Shown: positions 28,006-39,990 of the stretch, one piece after another | How the letters are laid out: the number at the start of each line of letters is the position of its first letter | Numbering within the stretch: position 1 is the stretch's first letter | Assembly: GCF_003008695.1 (NCBI RefSeq) | Contig: NZ_PXZT01000004.1 | Span: forward strand, 62,001 to 126,000 | Length of the DNA: 64,000 nucleotides | DNA from: Trichococcus alkaliphilus | Lineage (GTDB): Bacteria > Bacillota > Bacilli > Lactobacillales > Aerococcaceae | Reading direction: 5' to 3' | The notes under the pieces: model-generated | Told to the model about the DNA's origin: nothing | The model's input: the letters and a program-made list of their open reading frames with translations, nothing else | Databases searched by the model: none | Translations under genes and position numbers: made by a program

Positions 28006-28887
28006 ATGGCACAAGTAACAGCAAAAATGGTTAAAGAATTACGCGACATGACAGGCGTAGGCATGATGGATGCTAAAAGAGCTCTAGTAGAAGTCGATGG
28101 CGACATGGACAAAGCGGTTGACTACCTAAGAGAAAATGGTATGGCTAAAGCAGCTAAAAAAGCTGACCGTATCGCTGCTGAAGGACTTGCAAACGTATTT
28201 GTTGACGGAAATACAGCCGTAATCGCTGAAATCAATGCAGAAACTGATTTTGTTGCGAAAAACGACAAATTCCAAAACTTGGTAGCTGACATTACAGCGA
28301 TCATCGCTAAAAACAAACCAGAAACTGTGGAAGCTGCTTTAGCGATCGAAACTGCTGAAGGTACATTAAACGATGTTATCTTAAGCGCTACTACAATAAT
28401 CGGCGAAAAAATTACTTTGCGTCGCTTTACTATCGTTGAAAAAACGGATGCTGATGCTTTCGGCGCTTACCTGCACCAAGGCGGACGTATTGCTGTATTG
28501 ACATTATTGGAAGGATCTGCTGATGCGGATGCTGCTAAAGACATATCTATGCACATCGCTGCCATCAATCCTAAATATGTTTCACGCGACGAAGTTTCTC
28601 CAGAAGAACTTGAACATGAGAAGAAAGTTCTGACAGAACAAGCATTGAACGAAGGCAAACCAGCCAACATCGTTGAAAAAATGATCGTAGGCCGTTTGAA
28701 CAAGTTCTTGAGCGAAATTTCATTGAACGATCAACCTTTTGTTAAAGATCCAGATCAAACAGTTGGACAATTTGCTGCTTCTAAAGGCGGCATTGTTAAA
28801 TCATTCGTTCGCTACGCTGTAGGCGAAGGTATCGAAAAACGCTCCGTGGACTTTGCAGAAGAAGTAATGAGCCAAGTTAAAAAATAA
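28006..28887 (+). CDS. tsf: Elongation factor Ts
   Basis: A 293-residue guanine nucleotide exchange factor for EF-Tu. It contains the family TDF segment (ETDFVAKND), an N-terminal UBA-like domain ([19 protein letters not shown]) and the C-terminal [17 protein letters not shown] block. AGGAGGAATC precedes the ATG. A terminator follows directly. Confidence 0.98.
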   Translation: MAQVTAKMVKELRDMTGVGMMDAKRALVEVDGDMDKAVDYLRENGMAKAAKKADRIAAEGLANVFVDGNTAVIAEINAETDFVAKNDKFQNLVADITAIIAKNKPETVEAALAIETAEGTLNDVILSATTIIGEKITLRRFTIVEKTDADAFGAYLHQGGRIAVLTLLEGSADADAAKDISMHIAAINPKYVSRDEVSPEELEHEKKVLTEQALNEGKPANIVEKMIVGRLNKFLSEISLNDQPFVKDPDQTVGQFAASKGGIVKSFVRYAVGEGIEKRSVDFAEEVMSQVKK

Positions 28888-28890
28888 TGA

Positions 28891-29697
<807 letters not shown>

Positions 29698-29699
29698 TC

Positions 29700-30257
29700 A
29701 TGGTTAAAGAAATCCTGGATAATGCGATCGACAGAATGAAAAAAACGGAGGCTGCATTGATCCGCGAACTTGGATCGATTCGGGCAGGCCGCGCGAATGC
29801 AAGTTTATTGGACCGCATCGAAGTGGAATACTACGGAACGAACACTCCAGTGAATCAATTGGCTTCCATCACGATTCCTGAAGGACGCATGTTGTTGGTA
29901 ACACCTTACGATAAATCCAGTATCGGCGATATCGAACGCGCGATTTACCAAAGCGACCTGGGCATCAACCCAGCCAATGACGGTAACGTCATCCGTTTGG
30001 TTATCCCGGCGCTGACTTCAGAGCGACGCAAAGAGTTGGCAAAAACTGTCGGCAAAGAAAACGAAGCGGCTAAGGTCTCTATCCGCAATATTCGCCGCGA
30101 TGCTATCGAAGCGTTGAAAAAAGCAGAAAAGAACAAAGAAATCACAGAAGACGAGTTGCGCACTTACGAAAAGAAAGTGCAAGAGTTCACCGATAAATCT
30201 TCCAAAGAAATCGACAAAATAACAGCGGACAAAGAAAAAGAAATTTTGGACGTTTAA
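29700..30257 (+). CDS. frr: Ribosome recycling factor
   Basis: A 185-residue factor that with EF-G splits post-termination ribosomes. Conserved blocks are [38 protein letters not shown] and [10 protein letters not shown]-type sequence near residue 130. It follows pyrH by 2 bases, so the two are co-transcribed; a very stable terminator closes the unit. Confidence 0.98.
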   Translation: MVKEILDNAIDRMKKTEAALIRELGSIRAGRANASLLDRIEVEYYGTNTPVNQLASITIPEGRMLLVTPYDKSSIGDIERAIYQSDLGINPANDGNVIRLVIPALTSERRKELAKTVGKENEAAKVSIRNIRRDAIEALKKAEKNKEITEDELRTYEKKVQEFTDKSSKEIDKITADKEKEILDV

Positions 30258-30276
30258 AATTTCATCCGTTGGAAAG

Positions 30277-30324
30277 GAGCCAGGGCACAAATCATTTCGA
30301 ATGATTTGTGCCCTGGCTCTTTTT
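30277..30324 (+). terminator. Terminator of frr, 20-bp perfect stem
   Basis: Positions 30277-30296 and 30300-30319 are exact reverse complements around a TCG loop, followed by five T residues. The stem starts GAGCCAGGGC. Confidence 0.93.
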
Positions 30325-30412
30325 AAAAATTATATAATTTCCTGTTAATCATAGGAATTCAGGCGGGTTTTTGTTAAAATATAGAGAGTTATGAAAAAGT
30401 GAGGGATAAAGC

Positions 30413-31174
30413 ATGGCTCTATTCAAGAGTGAGAATCCAAAAACAGAAATGCCGTTCGATGAAAATGGCATCGTTCCAGCCCATGTCGCCATCATCATGG
30501 ACGGAAATGGCCGTTGGGCAAAGAAAAAATTGATGCCGCGGGTCTACGGACACAAAGAGGGCATGAATACCGTGAAAAGGATAACCATAGAAGCAAGCCG
30601 CCTTAATGTAAAGGTGTTGACGCTATATGCCTTTTCGACAGAAAATTGGAAACGTCCGACTGATGAAGTCAATTTTTTAATGGGTTTGCCCATCGATTTT
30701 TTTGATGTGTTCATGCCGGAATTGATGCAGAACAACATCAAAGTGACGACCATCGGCTGGATCGATCAATTGCCCGAAAAGACGCTGAAAGTCGTGCAAA
30801 ATGCGATCGAAAAAACGAAAGACAATACCGGCTTGATTCTGAATTTTGCATTGAATTACGGTTCCAGGGCTGAAATCCTTCAAGCGACAAAAATGATTGC
30901 GCGCGATGTTGCAGCGGGAAAACTCTCAGAAGACGACATCACCGATGAAATATTCGCCGGATACCTATTCACAAGTGGACTTGGTGAATGGCAGGATCCA
31001 GACTTGCTGATCCGCACCAGCGGGGAAATCCGTTTGAGCAATTTTTTGCTCTGGCAGGCTGCATACAGTGAAATGTACTTCACGGAAGAATTTTGGCCTG
31101 ATTTTTCAACAGCCAGCTTGCAGGCTGCGCTAGCAGAATATCAGCATCGCAATCGCCGCTTCGGTGGCATATAG
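30413..31174 (+). CDS. uppS: Isoprenyl transferase (undecaprenyl diphosphate synthase)
   Basis: A 253-residue cis-prenyltransferase making the C55 lipid carrier for cell wall polymers. It carries IIMDGNGRWAKKK (with the catalytic Asp), the FSTENWKRP segment and the C-terminal LLIRTSGEIRLSNFLLWQAAYSE block. GTGAGGGA precedes the ATG. cdsA begins 10 bases downstream. Confidence 0.97.
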   Translation: MALFKSENPKTEMPFDENGIVPAHVAIIMDGNGRWAKKKLMPRVYGHKEGMNTVKRITIEASRLNVKVLTLYAFSTENWKRPTDEVNFLMGLPIDFFDVFMPELMQNNIKVTTIGWIDQLPEKTLKVVQNAIEKTKDNTGLILNFALNYGSRAEILQATKMIARDVAAGKLSEDDITDEIFAGYLFTSGLGEWQDPDLLIRTSGEIRLSNFLLWQAAYSEMYFTEEFWPDFSTASLQAALAEYQHRNRRFGGI

Positions 31175-31184
31175 GGAGGATACC

Positions 31185-31979
31185 ATGAAGGAAAGAGTAA
31201 TCACAGGCATAGTGGCTGCCGCCGTTTTTATCCCATTTTTATGGATTGGCGGACTGGCGTTGCAACTGCTTATGACAGCAATCGGATTGATCGCTGTCCA
31301 AGAACTATTAAAGATGAAAAAGCTGACCATCTTCAGCGTGGAGGGAATCATCACCGCTTTGGCGACCGTCCTTTTGATGTTGCCGGAATCTTACCTGCAT
31401 TTCATCCCAGACGGCATCGATGCGATGCTTTTGATTTATTTGGAAGCATTGATCCTGTTCGTATTCACAGTGTTCTCAAGAAATGATTTCACCTTCGACG
31501 ATGCAGCTGCTTCCGTTCTGACTTCCCTTTATGTCGGGAGAGGCTTCTATTACTTCATGCAGACAAGGGATATTGGATTTTGGATGGTGCTTTTAGTGCT
31601 GTTCATAATCTGGGGAACGGATATCGGCGCTTACATGATCGGAAGGAAAATTGGCAAGAACAAATTGGCCCCGGCAATCAGCCCCAACAAAACGATTGAA
31701 GGCTCCGTCGGCGGATCGATCGCTGCTGTGCTGATTGCTATCGTGTTTTTCCATTACTACAATCCATTGGGGTTATCGATGGGCCTCCAGATCATGCTGG
31801 CAGTCCTGCTTTCGGTCTGTGGACAGATGGGTGATTTGGTCGAATCGGCATTCAAACGCTATTTTGGCGTCAAGGATGCCGGGAAGATATTGCCCGGACA
31901 TGGCGGCATGCTCGATCGTTTCGACAGTACGCTTTTTGTGATGCCTGTGTTCCATATTTTTCTGCATTTCATATTTTAA
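31185..31979 (+). CDS. cdsA: Phosphatidate cytidylyltransferase
   Basis: A 264-residue polytopic membrane enzyme making CDP-diacylglycerol from phosphatidic acid and CTP. The C-terminal signature SAFKRYFGVKDAGKILPGHGG followed by MLDRFDS is intact. About eight membrane helices. AGGGAGG sits 5 nt before ATG 31185; a GTG at 31164 inside uppS is less likely. In B. subtilis dxr lies between cdsA and rseP; here rseP follows directly. Confidence 0.96.
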   Translation: MKERVITGIVAAAVFIPFLWIGGLALQLLMTAIGLIAVQELLKMKKLTIFSVEGIITALATVLLMLPESYLHFIPDGIDAMLLIYLEALILFVFTVFSRNDFTFDDAAASVLTSLYVGRGFYYFMQTRDIGFWMVLLVLFIIWGTDIGAYMIGRKIGKNKLAPAISPNKTIEGSVGGSIAAVLIAIVFFHYYNPLGLSMGLQIMLAVLLSVCGQMGDLVESAFKRYFGVKDAGKILPGHGGMLDRFDSTLFVMPVFHIFLHFIF

Positions 31980-32015
31980 GAACAGCAAGGCAAGATACAG
32001 AAAGGGAGGGATTAC

Positions 32016-33290
32016 ATGTTTCAGACAATCATAACATTCATCATCGTATTCAGCATATTAGTGATCATCCATGAATTCGGCCATTTCTATTTTGCGAAAA
32101 AAGCTGGCATTTTGGTTCGTGAATTCGCAATCGGCATGGGACCGAAAATCTTCTCTCATCGCAAAAACGGAACGACCTATACGATCCGGATGCTGCCTAT
32201 CGGCGGTTATGTGCGGATGGCAGGCATCGGGGACGAGGATACCGAGTTGAAACCCGGTATGCCGCTTAACATATCCCTGGATGAGGCACAACAGGTCACT
32301 CAAATAGATTTAAGCAATAAACAGCATCTGCACGCTGTTCCGATAGAATTACTGGAAGCTGATCTGGAACAGGCTCTCTTCATAAAGGGCATCATTCCGG
32401 GAAGTTCGGAACCCGTTACCTATGAAGTCAAACGCGATGCGACAATCATCGAAGCGGACGGAACGGAGCTTCAGATTGCTCCTATCGATGTGCAATACCA
32501 ATCAGCTCCCTTGCTGAAACGGATGATGACAAACTTTGCCGGACCGATGAATAATTTCATTTTGGGTATTGCGGTGTTCATCACGATTGCGTTCGTGCAA
32601 GGCGGCGTTACGGTCAACGATAATCGCCTAGGTGAAATCCAACCTGACAGCCCTGCGGAAGCAGCCGGATTACGGGCAGATGATGTAGTCCTGGCTGTGA
32701 ACGGCGAAGAAATCGCTGAATGGACAGAACTGGTTGCGTCCATCCAAGCCAATCCGGGCAACGAAATCACACTCTCTGTCGTGACTGACGGCCAGGAAGC
32801 ACGTGATGTCCTCGTCACGCCCGACACGAAAACCGATGAACAAGGCAATGACTATGGGCTGATCGGTGTCGCTCCCCCGATGGATCGCACCTTGATGGCT
32901 AAAATCAGTTACGGGTTTGAAGAATTCTGGTTGATAGCCACTTCGATCTTCGGATTGGTCTTCTCCATGTTCAGGACCGGCTTCCAAGCCGATTCATTCG
33001 GCGGGCCTGTTGCCATCTATGCGGCAACGGAGCAAGTTGTTGATTATGGCTTTCTGAGCGTGCTCAGTTTCTTGGCCTATTTGAGCATCAACCTTGGTGT
33101 CGTGAATCTTTTGCCGATTCCGGCATTGGATGGCGGGAAACTGCTGTTGAACGTTGTGGAAGGAATCAGAGGCAAACCGCTGGATCCTGAAAAGGAAGGC
33201 ATCATCACAGCTATCGGAATGGGGCTTTTGCTCCTGCTGATGGTCATCGTCACTTGGAACGATATCCAAAGATTTTTCTTTGGACAATGA
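32016..33290 (+). CDS. rseP: Site-2 membrane metalloprotease RseP/Eep
   Basis: A 424-residue intramembrane zinc protease. HEFGH lies at residues 19-23 in the first helix, a PDZ domain occupies about 200-280 (PDSPAEAAGLRADDVVLAVNG), and the second catalytic motif LDGG is near 370. In relatives (Eep, RasP) it cleaves anti-sigma factors, signal peptides and pheromone precursors. GGGAGGG precedes the ATG. proS, usually next in Firmicutes, is absent; polC follows. Confidence 0.95.
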   Translation: MFQTIITFIIVFSILVIIHEFGHFYFAKKAGILVREFAIGMGPKIFSHRKNGTTYTIRMLPIGGYVRMAGIGDEDTELKPGMPLNISLDEAQQVTQIDLSNKQHLHAVPIELLEADLEQALFIKGIIPGSSEPVTYEVKRDATIIEADGTELQIAPIDVQYQSAPLLKRMMTNFAGPMNNFILGIAVFITIAFVQGGVTVNDNRLGEIQPDSPAEAAGLRADDVVLAVNGEEIAEWTELVASIQANPGNEITLSVVTDGQEARDVLVTPDTKTDEQGNDYGLIGVAPPMDRTLMAKISYGFEEFWLIATSIFGLVFSMFRTGFQADSFGGPVAIYAATEQVVDYGFLSVLSFLAYLSINLGVVNLLPIPALDGGKLLLNVVEGIRGKPLDPEKEGIITAIGMGLLLLLMVIVTWNDIQRFFFGQ

Positions 33291-33372
33291 TAGGAAGATA
33301 ATAAGAAGATTCAAAGAAAGGAAAGCTCATTCTTTGGATCTTTTTGTTTGTTAGTTGAGAAGGAGCGATCAA

Positions 33373-36300
33373 ATGGCATTATCGAAACATGAATTGTTCC
33401 AGCAGATGCTGGAACAGATAAATCTGCATCACAAGCCGGAATACCTGCCGTATTTTGAAAACGGGGAAATCGAACAGGTCATTGTGCATAAAAAGTCCAA
33501 ATTATGGTCATTCCAGTTCGTTTTTGATAACGTTCTGCCTTTCGAAGTGTTCAATGCTTTGATGAACCATATGAAAATAAAATTCCAATCCATCGCCACA
33601 ATCGATTTTCAGATCAAAACAAGGAAACCGATCCTGACCAACGAGAGCATCCTGGATTATTGGGAAACGGTTGTCCAGCGCAGCAACATATCCTCGCCGC
33701 TGGTCCAGACGCTTTTTGCCAAACATACGCCAGTTGTCTTGAACAACAAAGTCGTGATCAATGTTGAAAATGAGATCACCAAAAATCATTTGGCGGATAA
33801 CTACTTATCGGTGATCCAACAGAATTATCTGGTCTTGGGGTTCCCGAGTTTCCAAATCACGATTGAAGTGGACGAGGAAGCGTCCGAAGCCAGAATGGCG
33901 CAATATCTGGCAAGGAAACAAGAGCAGGATGAAATGTTGGTCAAACAAGCAGAAGAAGCCATCAAACAAAACCAACAGGACAGACAACGAAGTGACGGCT
34001 CGCAATCGAAAGGTGGCAACAACGGTCCCTTGCTGATCGGCAGACAAATATCGGGCAAGGAAGAAATCAAGCAAATGGCTTCGATCACCGAAGAAGAGCG
34101 CTCCGTTGTCATCGAGGGCTACATTTTTGACAGCGAAATCCGGGAACTGCGCTCCGGCCGGAAACTGCTCGTATTCAAAATGACGGATTACACTTCCTCG
34201 TTTTCGGTGAAGCTGTTTTCGTCAAATGAAACAGATGAACAGAACTTCGAGCTGGTCAAAAAAGGCATCTGGGTGCGCGTACGCGGGAGTGTCCAAGAAG
34301 ACACGTTCATGCGTGATTTGGTTGTGAATGGCCGCGACGTCAATGAGGTCGCTCATGCGGAACGGAAAGATCGGGCGCCCGAAGACGAAAAAAGAGTCGA
34401 ACTGCACCTGCACACAAATATGAGCCAGATGGATGCCACAAACGGTATCGGCGATTTTGTCAAACAAGCAGCCAAATGGGGTCACAAAGCCATCGCGCTG
34501 ACTGATCATGCCGCCGCGCAAGGCTATCCCGATGCCCATGCCGCCGGAAAGGCGAACAACGTAAAAATATTGTACGGGATTGAAGCTTACGTTGTCGATG
34601 ACGGAGTTCCGATAGCTTATAATCCGGTCCATGAGGATCTCAGCGAAGCCATCTATGTCGTGTTCGACGTGGAAACGACTGGCTTATCAGCAGTGTACGA
34701 CAAGATCATCGAGCTGGCTGCCGTAAAAATGTACAAAGGGAATGTCATCGAGACATTCGAAGAGTTCATCAATCCGGGTCATCCTTTGTCGCAGACGACC
34801 ATCCAATTGACCGGCATTACCGATGACATGGTACGCGACTCCAAACCGGAAAAAACGGTGTTGGAGCAATTTGCGGCATTCTCTGAGGGTTCCATTCTCG
34901 TAGCCCACAATGCCAGTTTTGACATGGGCTTCCTGAACAACAGTTATGAACGCCATGGCATGCCAGAGGCGCCACATCCGGTGATCGACACCTTGGAGAT
35001 GTCCCGTTTCCTGCATCCACAATTGAAATCCCATCGTTTGAATACATTAGCGAAACGCTATGGTGTCGGCTTGGAACAGCATCACCGAGCAGTTTATGAT
35101 TCCGAAACAACCGGGGCGCTCTGCTGGATATTCCTGAAGGAAGCGCGGGAAGAGCATAACATCCTGTTTCATGATGAACTCAACAAATACATCGGCGGCG
35201 GCGATTCGTACAAACGGGCACGGCCATTCCATGCAACGATTTTGGCAAAAAATCAAGATGGGCTGAAGGACCTGTTCAAAATCATTTCTGCTTCGAATAT
35301 CGAGTATTATTACCGGACGCCGCGCCTTCCGCGCAGCGTCTTGCAAGCAATCCGGGGAAACTTGTTGATCGGTTCTGCCTGCAGCGAAGGCGAGATCTTT
35401 GAGGCGATGATGCAAAAAGGGGCAGAGGTAGCAAAGGAGAAAGCCAAGTTCTATGACTACATCGAAGTCATGCCGAAAGAAGTCTATGCTCCGCTCATCA
35501 CGAGGGAATTGGTCAAAAATGAAAGCGACCTGGAGGAGATCATCACCCAAATCGTTGCCATCGGGGATGAGCTGGGCAAGACGGTAGTCGCAACCGGGAA
35601 TGTCCATTATCTGAACAAGGAGGACGCCATCTACCGGGAAATATTGATCGGGTCCTTGAAAGTGAACCAAGGGAAAGTTCTGCATATGCCGGAAGCCCAT
35701 TTCCGGACGACAGATGAGATGCTGGACTGCTTCTCATTCCTGGGCAAAGAAAAAGCCAAGGAAATCGTTGTTTATAATACCCAGAAAATTGCTGACAGCA
35801 CGGAAGTGATCGTACCGATCAAAGATCAATTGTATACACCCAACATGGAAGGTGCGAATGAGGAAGTCACGCGACTTTCCTACGATGAGGCGAAACGCCT
35901 ATATGGCGAAGAACTCCCTGAGTTGGTCGAAAAGAGGCTGGAGAAAGAACTCAACTCGATCATCGGCAACGGCTTCTCGGTCATCTATCTGATTTCACAA
36001 AAACTGGTGCTGAAGAGCAACCAAGACGGTTACTTGGTAGGGTCCCGGGGCTCGGTCGGCTCAAGTTTTGTAGCCACGATGACCGGGATAACGGAAGTCA
36101 ACCCTTTGCCGCCGCATTACCGCTGTCCGGAATGCAAATATTCCTATTTCTATGAAGACGGATCGATCGGTTCCGGCTACGACTTGGAAAAGAAGGACTG
36201 CCCGAAATGCGGAGCAGACATGGACCGCGACGGACACGACATCCCATTCGAAACGTTCCTCGGTTTCTACGGAGACAAAGTACCCGATATCGATTTGAAC

Positions 36301-37710
36301 TTCTCAGGGGAATATCAAGCCCATGCCCATGCCTACACGAAGGAGCTCTTCGGGGAGGAGTATGTCTACCGTGCCGGGACGATAGGTACGGTGGCGGACA
36401 AGACGGCCTTTGGATATGTGAAAGCCTATGAGCGGGATCACAACTTCAGATTCTCATCAGCGGAAATCGATCGATTGGCAAAAGGCTGCACAGGCGTCAA
36501 GCGGACGACAGGACAGCATCCCGGCGGTATCATCGTCATTCCGGACTATATGGATGTCTACGATTTTACGCCTATCCAGTTTCCTGCCGACGCACAGGAT
36601 TCTGAGTGGAAAACGACCCACTTCGACTTCCACTCCATCCATGATAACGTGCTGAAATTGGATATACTTGGACACGATGATCCGACCGTTATCCGGATGC
36701 TGCAGGATCTGTCCGGGATCGATCCGCAAACAATTCCGCCCAATGACCCGGATGTCATGAAAATATTCAGCGGCACCGAGGTGTTGGGTATCACGCCGGA
36801 CCAGATATTCAGTAAAACTGGAACACTCGGAATACCTGAATTTGGGACGCGCTTTGTCCGGGGGATGCTTGAGCAGACGAGTCCGAACACCTTTGCGGAG
36901 TTGCTGCAGATTTCGGGCCTTTCCCATGGGACCGATGTCTATCTGGGCAATGCCGAAACGCTTATCCGCGAGAACAACATCCCGTTGGCGGATGTTATCG
37001 GCTGTCGTGATGACATCATGGTATATCTGATCCATCACGGTATGGATGACGGTCTGGCCTTCAAAATCATGGAGAGTGTCCGTAAAGGAAAAGGGATCCC
37101 TGATGATTGGCAGGCGGAGATGCGGGCCAAGGAAATACCTGAATGGTATATCCAATCGTGCCTGAAGATCAAATATATGTTCCCGAAAGCCCATGCTGCC
37201 GCGTACGTACTGATGGCTTTGCGCGTCGCTTATTTCAAAGTGCACCAGCCGATCCGTTATTACTGTGCCTTCTTCTCCGTGCGTGCGCAGGATTTCGATT
37301 TGGTCGCGATGACGCAAGGGAAAGAAATGATCAAGACCCGCATGAAAGAAGTCATGGATAAGGGTTTGGAAGCTTCGGTCAAGGAAAAAAGTTTGCTGAC
37401 CGTATTGGAATTGGCGAACGAAATGGTCGAGCGTGGCTTCACCTTCAAGATGGTCGATCTCGATAAATCGCACGCCAATAATTTTGTGATCGAAGGGGAT
37501 ACGCTGATTGCGCCATTCCGGGCCATCCCGGGATTGGGAGGCAACGTGGCGAACCAGATCGTTCAAGCGAGGGAAGCCCAACCGTTCCTGTCCAAAGAGG
37601 ACTTGGCCACTAGAGGGAAAGTTTCGAAGACGATCATCGATTACATGAATGAAAATGGCGTGTTGAAAAACTTGCCTGACGAAAATCAACTTTCTTTATT
37701 TGATTTTTAG
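33373..37710 (+). CDS. polC: DNA polymerase III PolC-type alpha subunit
   Basis: A 1445-residue replicative polymerase with built-in proofreading. Order: N-terminal region, an OB fold (about 235-330), the PHP domain starting [13 protein letters not shown] near 341, interrupted by the DEDD exonuclease ([10 protein letters not shown] near 430), the polymerase with a zinc module (CPECKY and CPKCG, from about 917) and [10 protein letters not shown] near 972, and C-terminal helix-hairpin-helix and tail ending ENQLSLFDF. Length is typical. GAAGGAG at 33359-33365 supports ATG 33373 rather than an upstream TTG. Confidence 0.98.
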   Translation: MALSKHELFQQMLEQINLHHKPEYLPYFENGEIEQVIVHKKSKLWSFQFVFDNVLPFEVFNALMNHMKIKFQSIATIDFQIKTRKPILTNESILDYWETVVQRSNISSPLVQTLFAKHTPVVLNNKVVINVENEITKNHLADNYLSVIQQNYLVLGFPSFQITIEVDEEASEARMAQYLARKQEQDEMLVKQAEEAIKQNQQDRQRSDGSQSKGGNNGPLLIGRQISGKEEIKQMASITEEERSVVIEGYIFDSEIRELRSGRKLLVFKMTDYTSSFSVKLFSSNETDEQNFELVKKGIWVRVRGSVQEDTFMRDLVVNGRDVNEVAHAERKDRAPEDEKRVELHLHTNMSQMDATNGIGDFVKQAAKWGHKAIALTDHAAAQGYPDAHAAGKANNVKILYGIEAYVVDDGVPIAYNPVHEDLSEAIYVVFDVETTGLSAVYDKIIELAAVKMYKGNVIETFEEFINPGHPLSQTTIQLTGITDDMVRDSKPEKTVLEQFAAFSEGSILVAHNASFDMGFLNNSYERHGMPEAPHPVIDTLEMSRFLHPQLKSHRLNTLAKRYGVGLEQHHRAVYDSETTGALCWIFLKEAREEHNILFHDELNKYIGGGDSYKRARPFHATILAKNQDGLKDLFKIISASNIEYYYRTPRLPRSVLQAIRGNLLIGSACSEGEIFEAMMQKGAEVAKEKAKFYDYIEVMPKEVYAPLITRELVKNESDLEEIITQIVAIGDELGKTVVATGNVHYLNKEDAIYREILIGSLKVNQGKVLHMPEAHFRTTDEMLDCFSFLGKEKAKEIVVYNTQKIADSTEVIVPIKDQLYTPNMEGANEEVTRLSYDEAKRLYGEELPELVEKRLEKELNSIIGNGFSVIYLISQKLVLKSNQDGYLVGSRGSVGSSFVATMTGITEVNPLPPHYRCPECKYSYFYEDGSIGSGYDLEKKDCPKCGADMDRDGHDIPFETFLGFYGDKVPDIDLNFSGEYQAHAHAYTKELFGEEYVYRAGTIGTVADKTAFGYVKAYERDHNFRFSSAEIDRLAKGCTGVKRTTGQHPGGIIVIPDYMDVYDFTPIQFPADAQDSEWKTTHFDFHSIHDNVLKLDILGHDDPTVIRMLQDLSGIDPQTIPPNDPDVMKIFSGTEVLGITPDQIFSKTGTLGIPEFGTRFVRGMLEQTSPNTFAELLQISGLSHGTDVYLGNAETLIRENNIPLADVIGCRDDIMVYLIHHGMDDGLAFKIMESVRKGKGIPDDWQAEMRAKEIPEWYIQSCLKIKYMFPKAHAAAYVLMALRVAYFKVHQPIRYYCAFFSVRAQDFDLVAMTQGKEMIKTRMKEVMDKGLEASVKEKSLLTVLELANEMVERGFTFKMVDLDKSHANNFVIEGDTLIAPFRAIPGLGGNVANQIVQAREAQPFLSKEDLATRGKVSKTIIDYMNENGVLKNLPDENQLSLFDF

Positions 37711-37747
37711 GGGAAGGCTATTCCAAAGCCATTAGATTGGTAAGTCC

Positions 37748-37776
37748 TTGCATTTACTGACACAATGGTGTATGAT
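37748..37776 (+). promoter_or_regulatory. Promoter of the rimP-nusA-infB operon
   Basis: TTGCAT (37748-37753), a 17-bp spacer and TATGAT (37771-37776). The start would be near 37783, only about 18 nt before a terminator-like hairpin. Confidence 0.6.
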
Positions 37777-37800
37777 TATATGAGAATAAGTCGTCGGATG

Positions 37801-37827
37801 GAGTGAGCGGAAACGCTCACTCTTTTT
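37801..37827 (+). terminator. Terminator or leader hairpin before rimP
   Basis: GAGTGAGCG (37801-37809) and CGCTCACTC (37814-37822) form a perfect 9-bp stem with a GAAA tetraloop, followed by TTTTT. It fits a terminator for polC. It also lies just downstream of the predicted rimP promoter start and could attenuate that operon. Confidence 0.85.
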
Positions 37828-37880
37828 ACGCAGTCAGCCAATGTATGACAGTGGTGTAGGATTGATAAAGGAGGATTTCT

Positions 37881-38354
37881 GTGAGTCGTGTAGTAGATGA
37901 AGTTCGAGTAGTGGTTCAACCAATAGTTGATGAACAGAATTTAGAATTAGTGGATATGGAGTTTTTGAAGGAAGGGAAAAACTGGTTTCTCAGAATCTAT
38001 ATAGATAAACCAGGCGGCATCGATATCGAAGAGTGTGCATTGATCAGCGAAAAAGTCAGTGAAGCTTTGGATGCCATCGACCCGGATCCGATCCCGCAAG
38101 CGTATTTCCTGGAGGTGTCCTCACCAGGCGCAGAGCGTCCATTAAAGACTGAAGCAGATATGCAGAATGCCATCGGTAAATACGTGCATCTGTCCTTCTA
38201 TCAGGCGATTGATGGTGAGAAGTTCTACGAAGGAACGTTGAAGGAATTAAATGACGAGTCCGTCGTATTGACGATCAGAATCAAAACCAGAACAAAAGAT
38301 ATCGAAATCGAAAGAAAACAGATCGCAAACGCAAGATTGGCTATCCAATTTTAA
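37881..38354 (+). CDS. rimP: Ribosome maturation factor RimP
   Basis: A 157-residue factor for 30S assembly. It has the LELVDMEFLKEGKNWFLRIYIDKPGGI block and the YFLEVSSPGAERPLK signature. The start is GTG 37881 after AAAGGAGG. First gene of the nusA operon in the standard order. Confidence 0.96.
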   Translation: MSRVVDEVRVVVQPIVDEQNLELVDMEFLKEGKNWFLRIYIDKPGGIDIEECALISEKVSEALDAIDPDPIPQAYFLEVSSPGAERPLKTEADMQNAIGKYVHLSFYQAIDGEKFYEGTLKELNDESVVLTIRIKTRTKDIEIERKQIANARLAIQF

Positions 38355-38385
38355 TCATTTTTTGAGATAGGAGTGAACGAATAAT

Positions 38386-39687
38386 ATGAGCAAAGAAATG
38401 TTAAGTGCTCTCGAAGTGTTGGAAAAAGACAAAGGTATTTCAAAAGAGATTGTCATCAGTGCGTTGGAAGCTGCGCTTGTGTCTGCATACAAACGTAATT
38501 ATGGTCAGGCCCAAAACGTTGAAGTGGAATTCGATACCAAAAAAGGGGACATCCACGTCTACGCTGTTAAAGAAGTAGTCGATATGGTGTTTGATTCGAC
38601 TTTGGAAGTGAGTCTGGAGGATGCTCTGCAGATCAACAAAGCATACGAATTAGGCGATAAGATCCGTTTTGAGGTCACTCCCAAAGATTTTGGACGGATT
38701 GCCGCTCAGACAGCCAAGCAAGTCATCATGCAACGAATCCGTGAAGCGGAACGCAGCATCGTCTACAATCAATTCATCGCATATGAGAATGACATTTTGA
38801 CGGGTGTCGTCGAAAGAATGGACAGCCGTTACATTTATGTCAGCCTTGGGAAAATTGAAGCGGTATTGTCTAAGCAGGAGCAGATTCCGAATGAAACGTT
38901 CCAGCCGCACGACCGCATCAAAGTGTACATCACAAAAGTCGAAAACACTTCAAAAGGGCCGCAAGTTTTTGTCAGCCGCAGTCATCCCGACTTGCTGAAG
39001 CGCTTGTTTGAGCAAGAGGTTCCTGAAATCTTCGATGGCGTAGTCGAAATCGTTTCGATCGCCCGTGAAGCCGGAGACCGTTCAAAAGTAGCCGTGCGCT
39101 CACGCGATAAGAACGTTGACCCTGTCGGAACCTGCGTAGGACCAAGAGGCCAGCGTGTCCAAGCGATCGTAAACGAATTGCGCGGAGAAAATATGGATAT
39201 CGTTGAATGGAATGAAGATCCGTCAATCTACATCGGAAATGCATTGAATCCGGCACAAGTCGTGAATGTGGATTTCCATCAAGCAGACGGCAGTTGCACA
39301 GTCATCGTTCCTGATTATCAGCTATCATTGGCAATCGGTAAAAAAGGTCAAAATGCGCGCTTAGCGGCTAAATTGACAGGCTATAAAATCGATATCAAGT
39401 CCGAAACGGAGTATAATAAGTTATTGATGGAATCCGGTGCTCAAAAAGTTGCATCAGATGAAGAAGATGCTGATGCAATTCATTCCTTCGCTGGCTTGGA
39501 TAAGATATTTACGGCTGAGGAAGTCGTTGAAGATATCGCTGTTCCAGCGGACGAAACGGATTATACGGAAGAATACGAAAACGATGAAAAAATCCTTGAT
39601 CCTGAAGATGTAGAGCAGCTGATCTCGGAAGTCGAGACAGATCCGGAACAAAGCTATGATGAATTAGCAGAGGACTATCAAGACTAA
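38386..39687 (+). CDS. nusA: Transcription termination/antitermination factor NusA
   Basis: A 433-residue RNA polymerase-binding protein. N-terminal domain, S1 domain (about 135-200), then two KH domains containing VGTCVGPRGQRVQAIVNELRGE-type sequence and LAIGKKGQNARLAAKLTGYKIDI. The last 80 residues are an acidic, Glu/Asp-rich tail that is longer than in B. subtilis NusA. It affects pausing, termination and rRNA antitermination. Confidence 0.97.
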   Translation: MSKEMLSALEVLEKDKGISKEIVISALEAALVSAYKRNYGQAQNVEVEFDTKKGDIHVYAVKEVVDMVFDSTLEVSLEDALQINKAYELGDKIRFEVTPKDFGRIAAQTAKQVIMQRIREAERSIVYNQFIAYENDILTGVVERMDSRYIYVSLGKIEAVLSKQEQIPNETFQPHDRIKVYITKVENTSKGPQVFVSRSHPDLLKRLFEQEVPEIFDGVVEIVSIAREAGDRSKVAVRSRDKNVDPVGTCVGPRGQRVQAIVNELRGENMDIVEWNEDPSIYIGNALNPAQVVNVDFHQADGSCTVIVPDYQLSLAIGKKGQNARLAAKLTGYKIDIKSETEYNKLLMESGAQKVASDEEDADAIHSFAGLDKIFTAEEVVEDIAVPADETDYTEEYENDEKILDPEDVEQLISEVETDPEQSYDELAEDYQD

Positions 39688-39705
39688 TCAGTGAGGTGAA
39701 GGTTT

Positions 39706-39990
39706 ATGAAGACCAGAAAAGTTCCGATGAGGAAATGCGTCGTCTCCAATGAGATGAAACCAAAAAAAGAATTAGTCCGAATCGTAAAAAATCAAGCGGG
39801 TGAAATCGCCATTGACCCTACCGGCCGCATGAATGGCCGTGGAGCCTATGTGTCTCTGGAACCTGCATTGGTTCAGAAGGCTTGGAAGCAACATATTTTG
39901 GACAAACACCTCGAGACCGCAATCAGTGATGCGTTCTATCAGGAATTGTTCGATTATGTCGAACACCAAAAAGCAAGGAGCTTATTATGA
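39706..39990 (+). CDS. rnpM: RNase P modulator RnpM (YlxR)
   Basis: A 94-residue basic protein of the YlxR family with RKVPMRKCVVSNEMKPKKELVRIV and DPTGRMNGRGAYV. YlxR has been described as a protein that binds and modulates RNase P RNA. It sits in the conserved nusA-ylxR-ylxQ-infB order and overlaps ylxQ by four bases. Confidence 0.94.
   Translation: MKTRKVPMRKCVVSNEMKPKKELVRIVKNQAGEIAIDPTGRMNGRGAYVSLEPALVQKAWKQHILDKHLETAISDAFYQELFDYVEHQKARSLL

Noticed and set aside
36457-37689. Long minus-strand open frame (410 codons) inside polC
   Set aside because: Antisense shadow of the conserved polC polymerase domain, with no family-like motifs.
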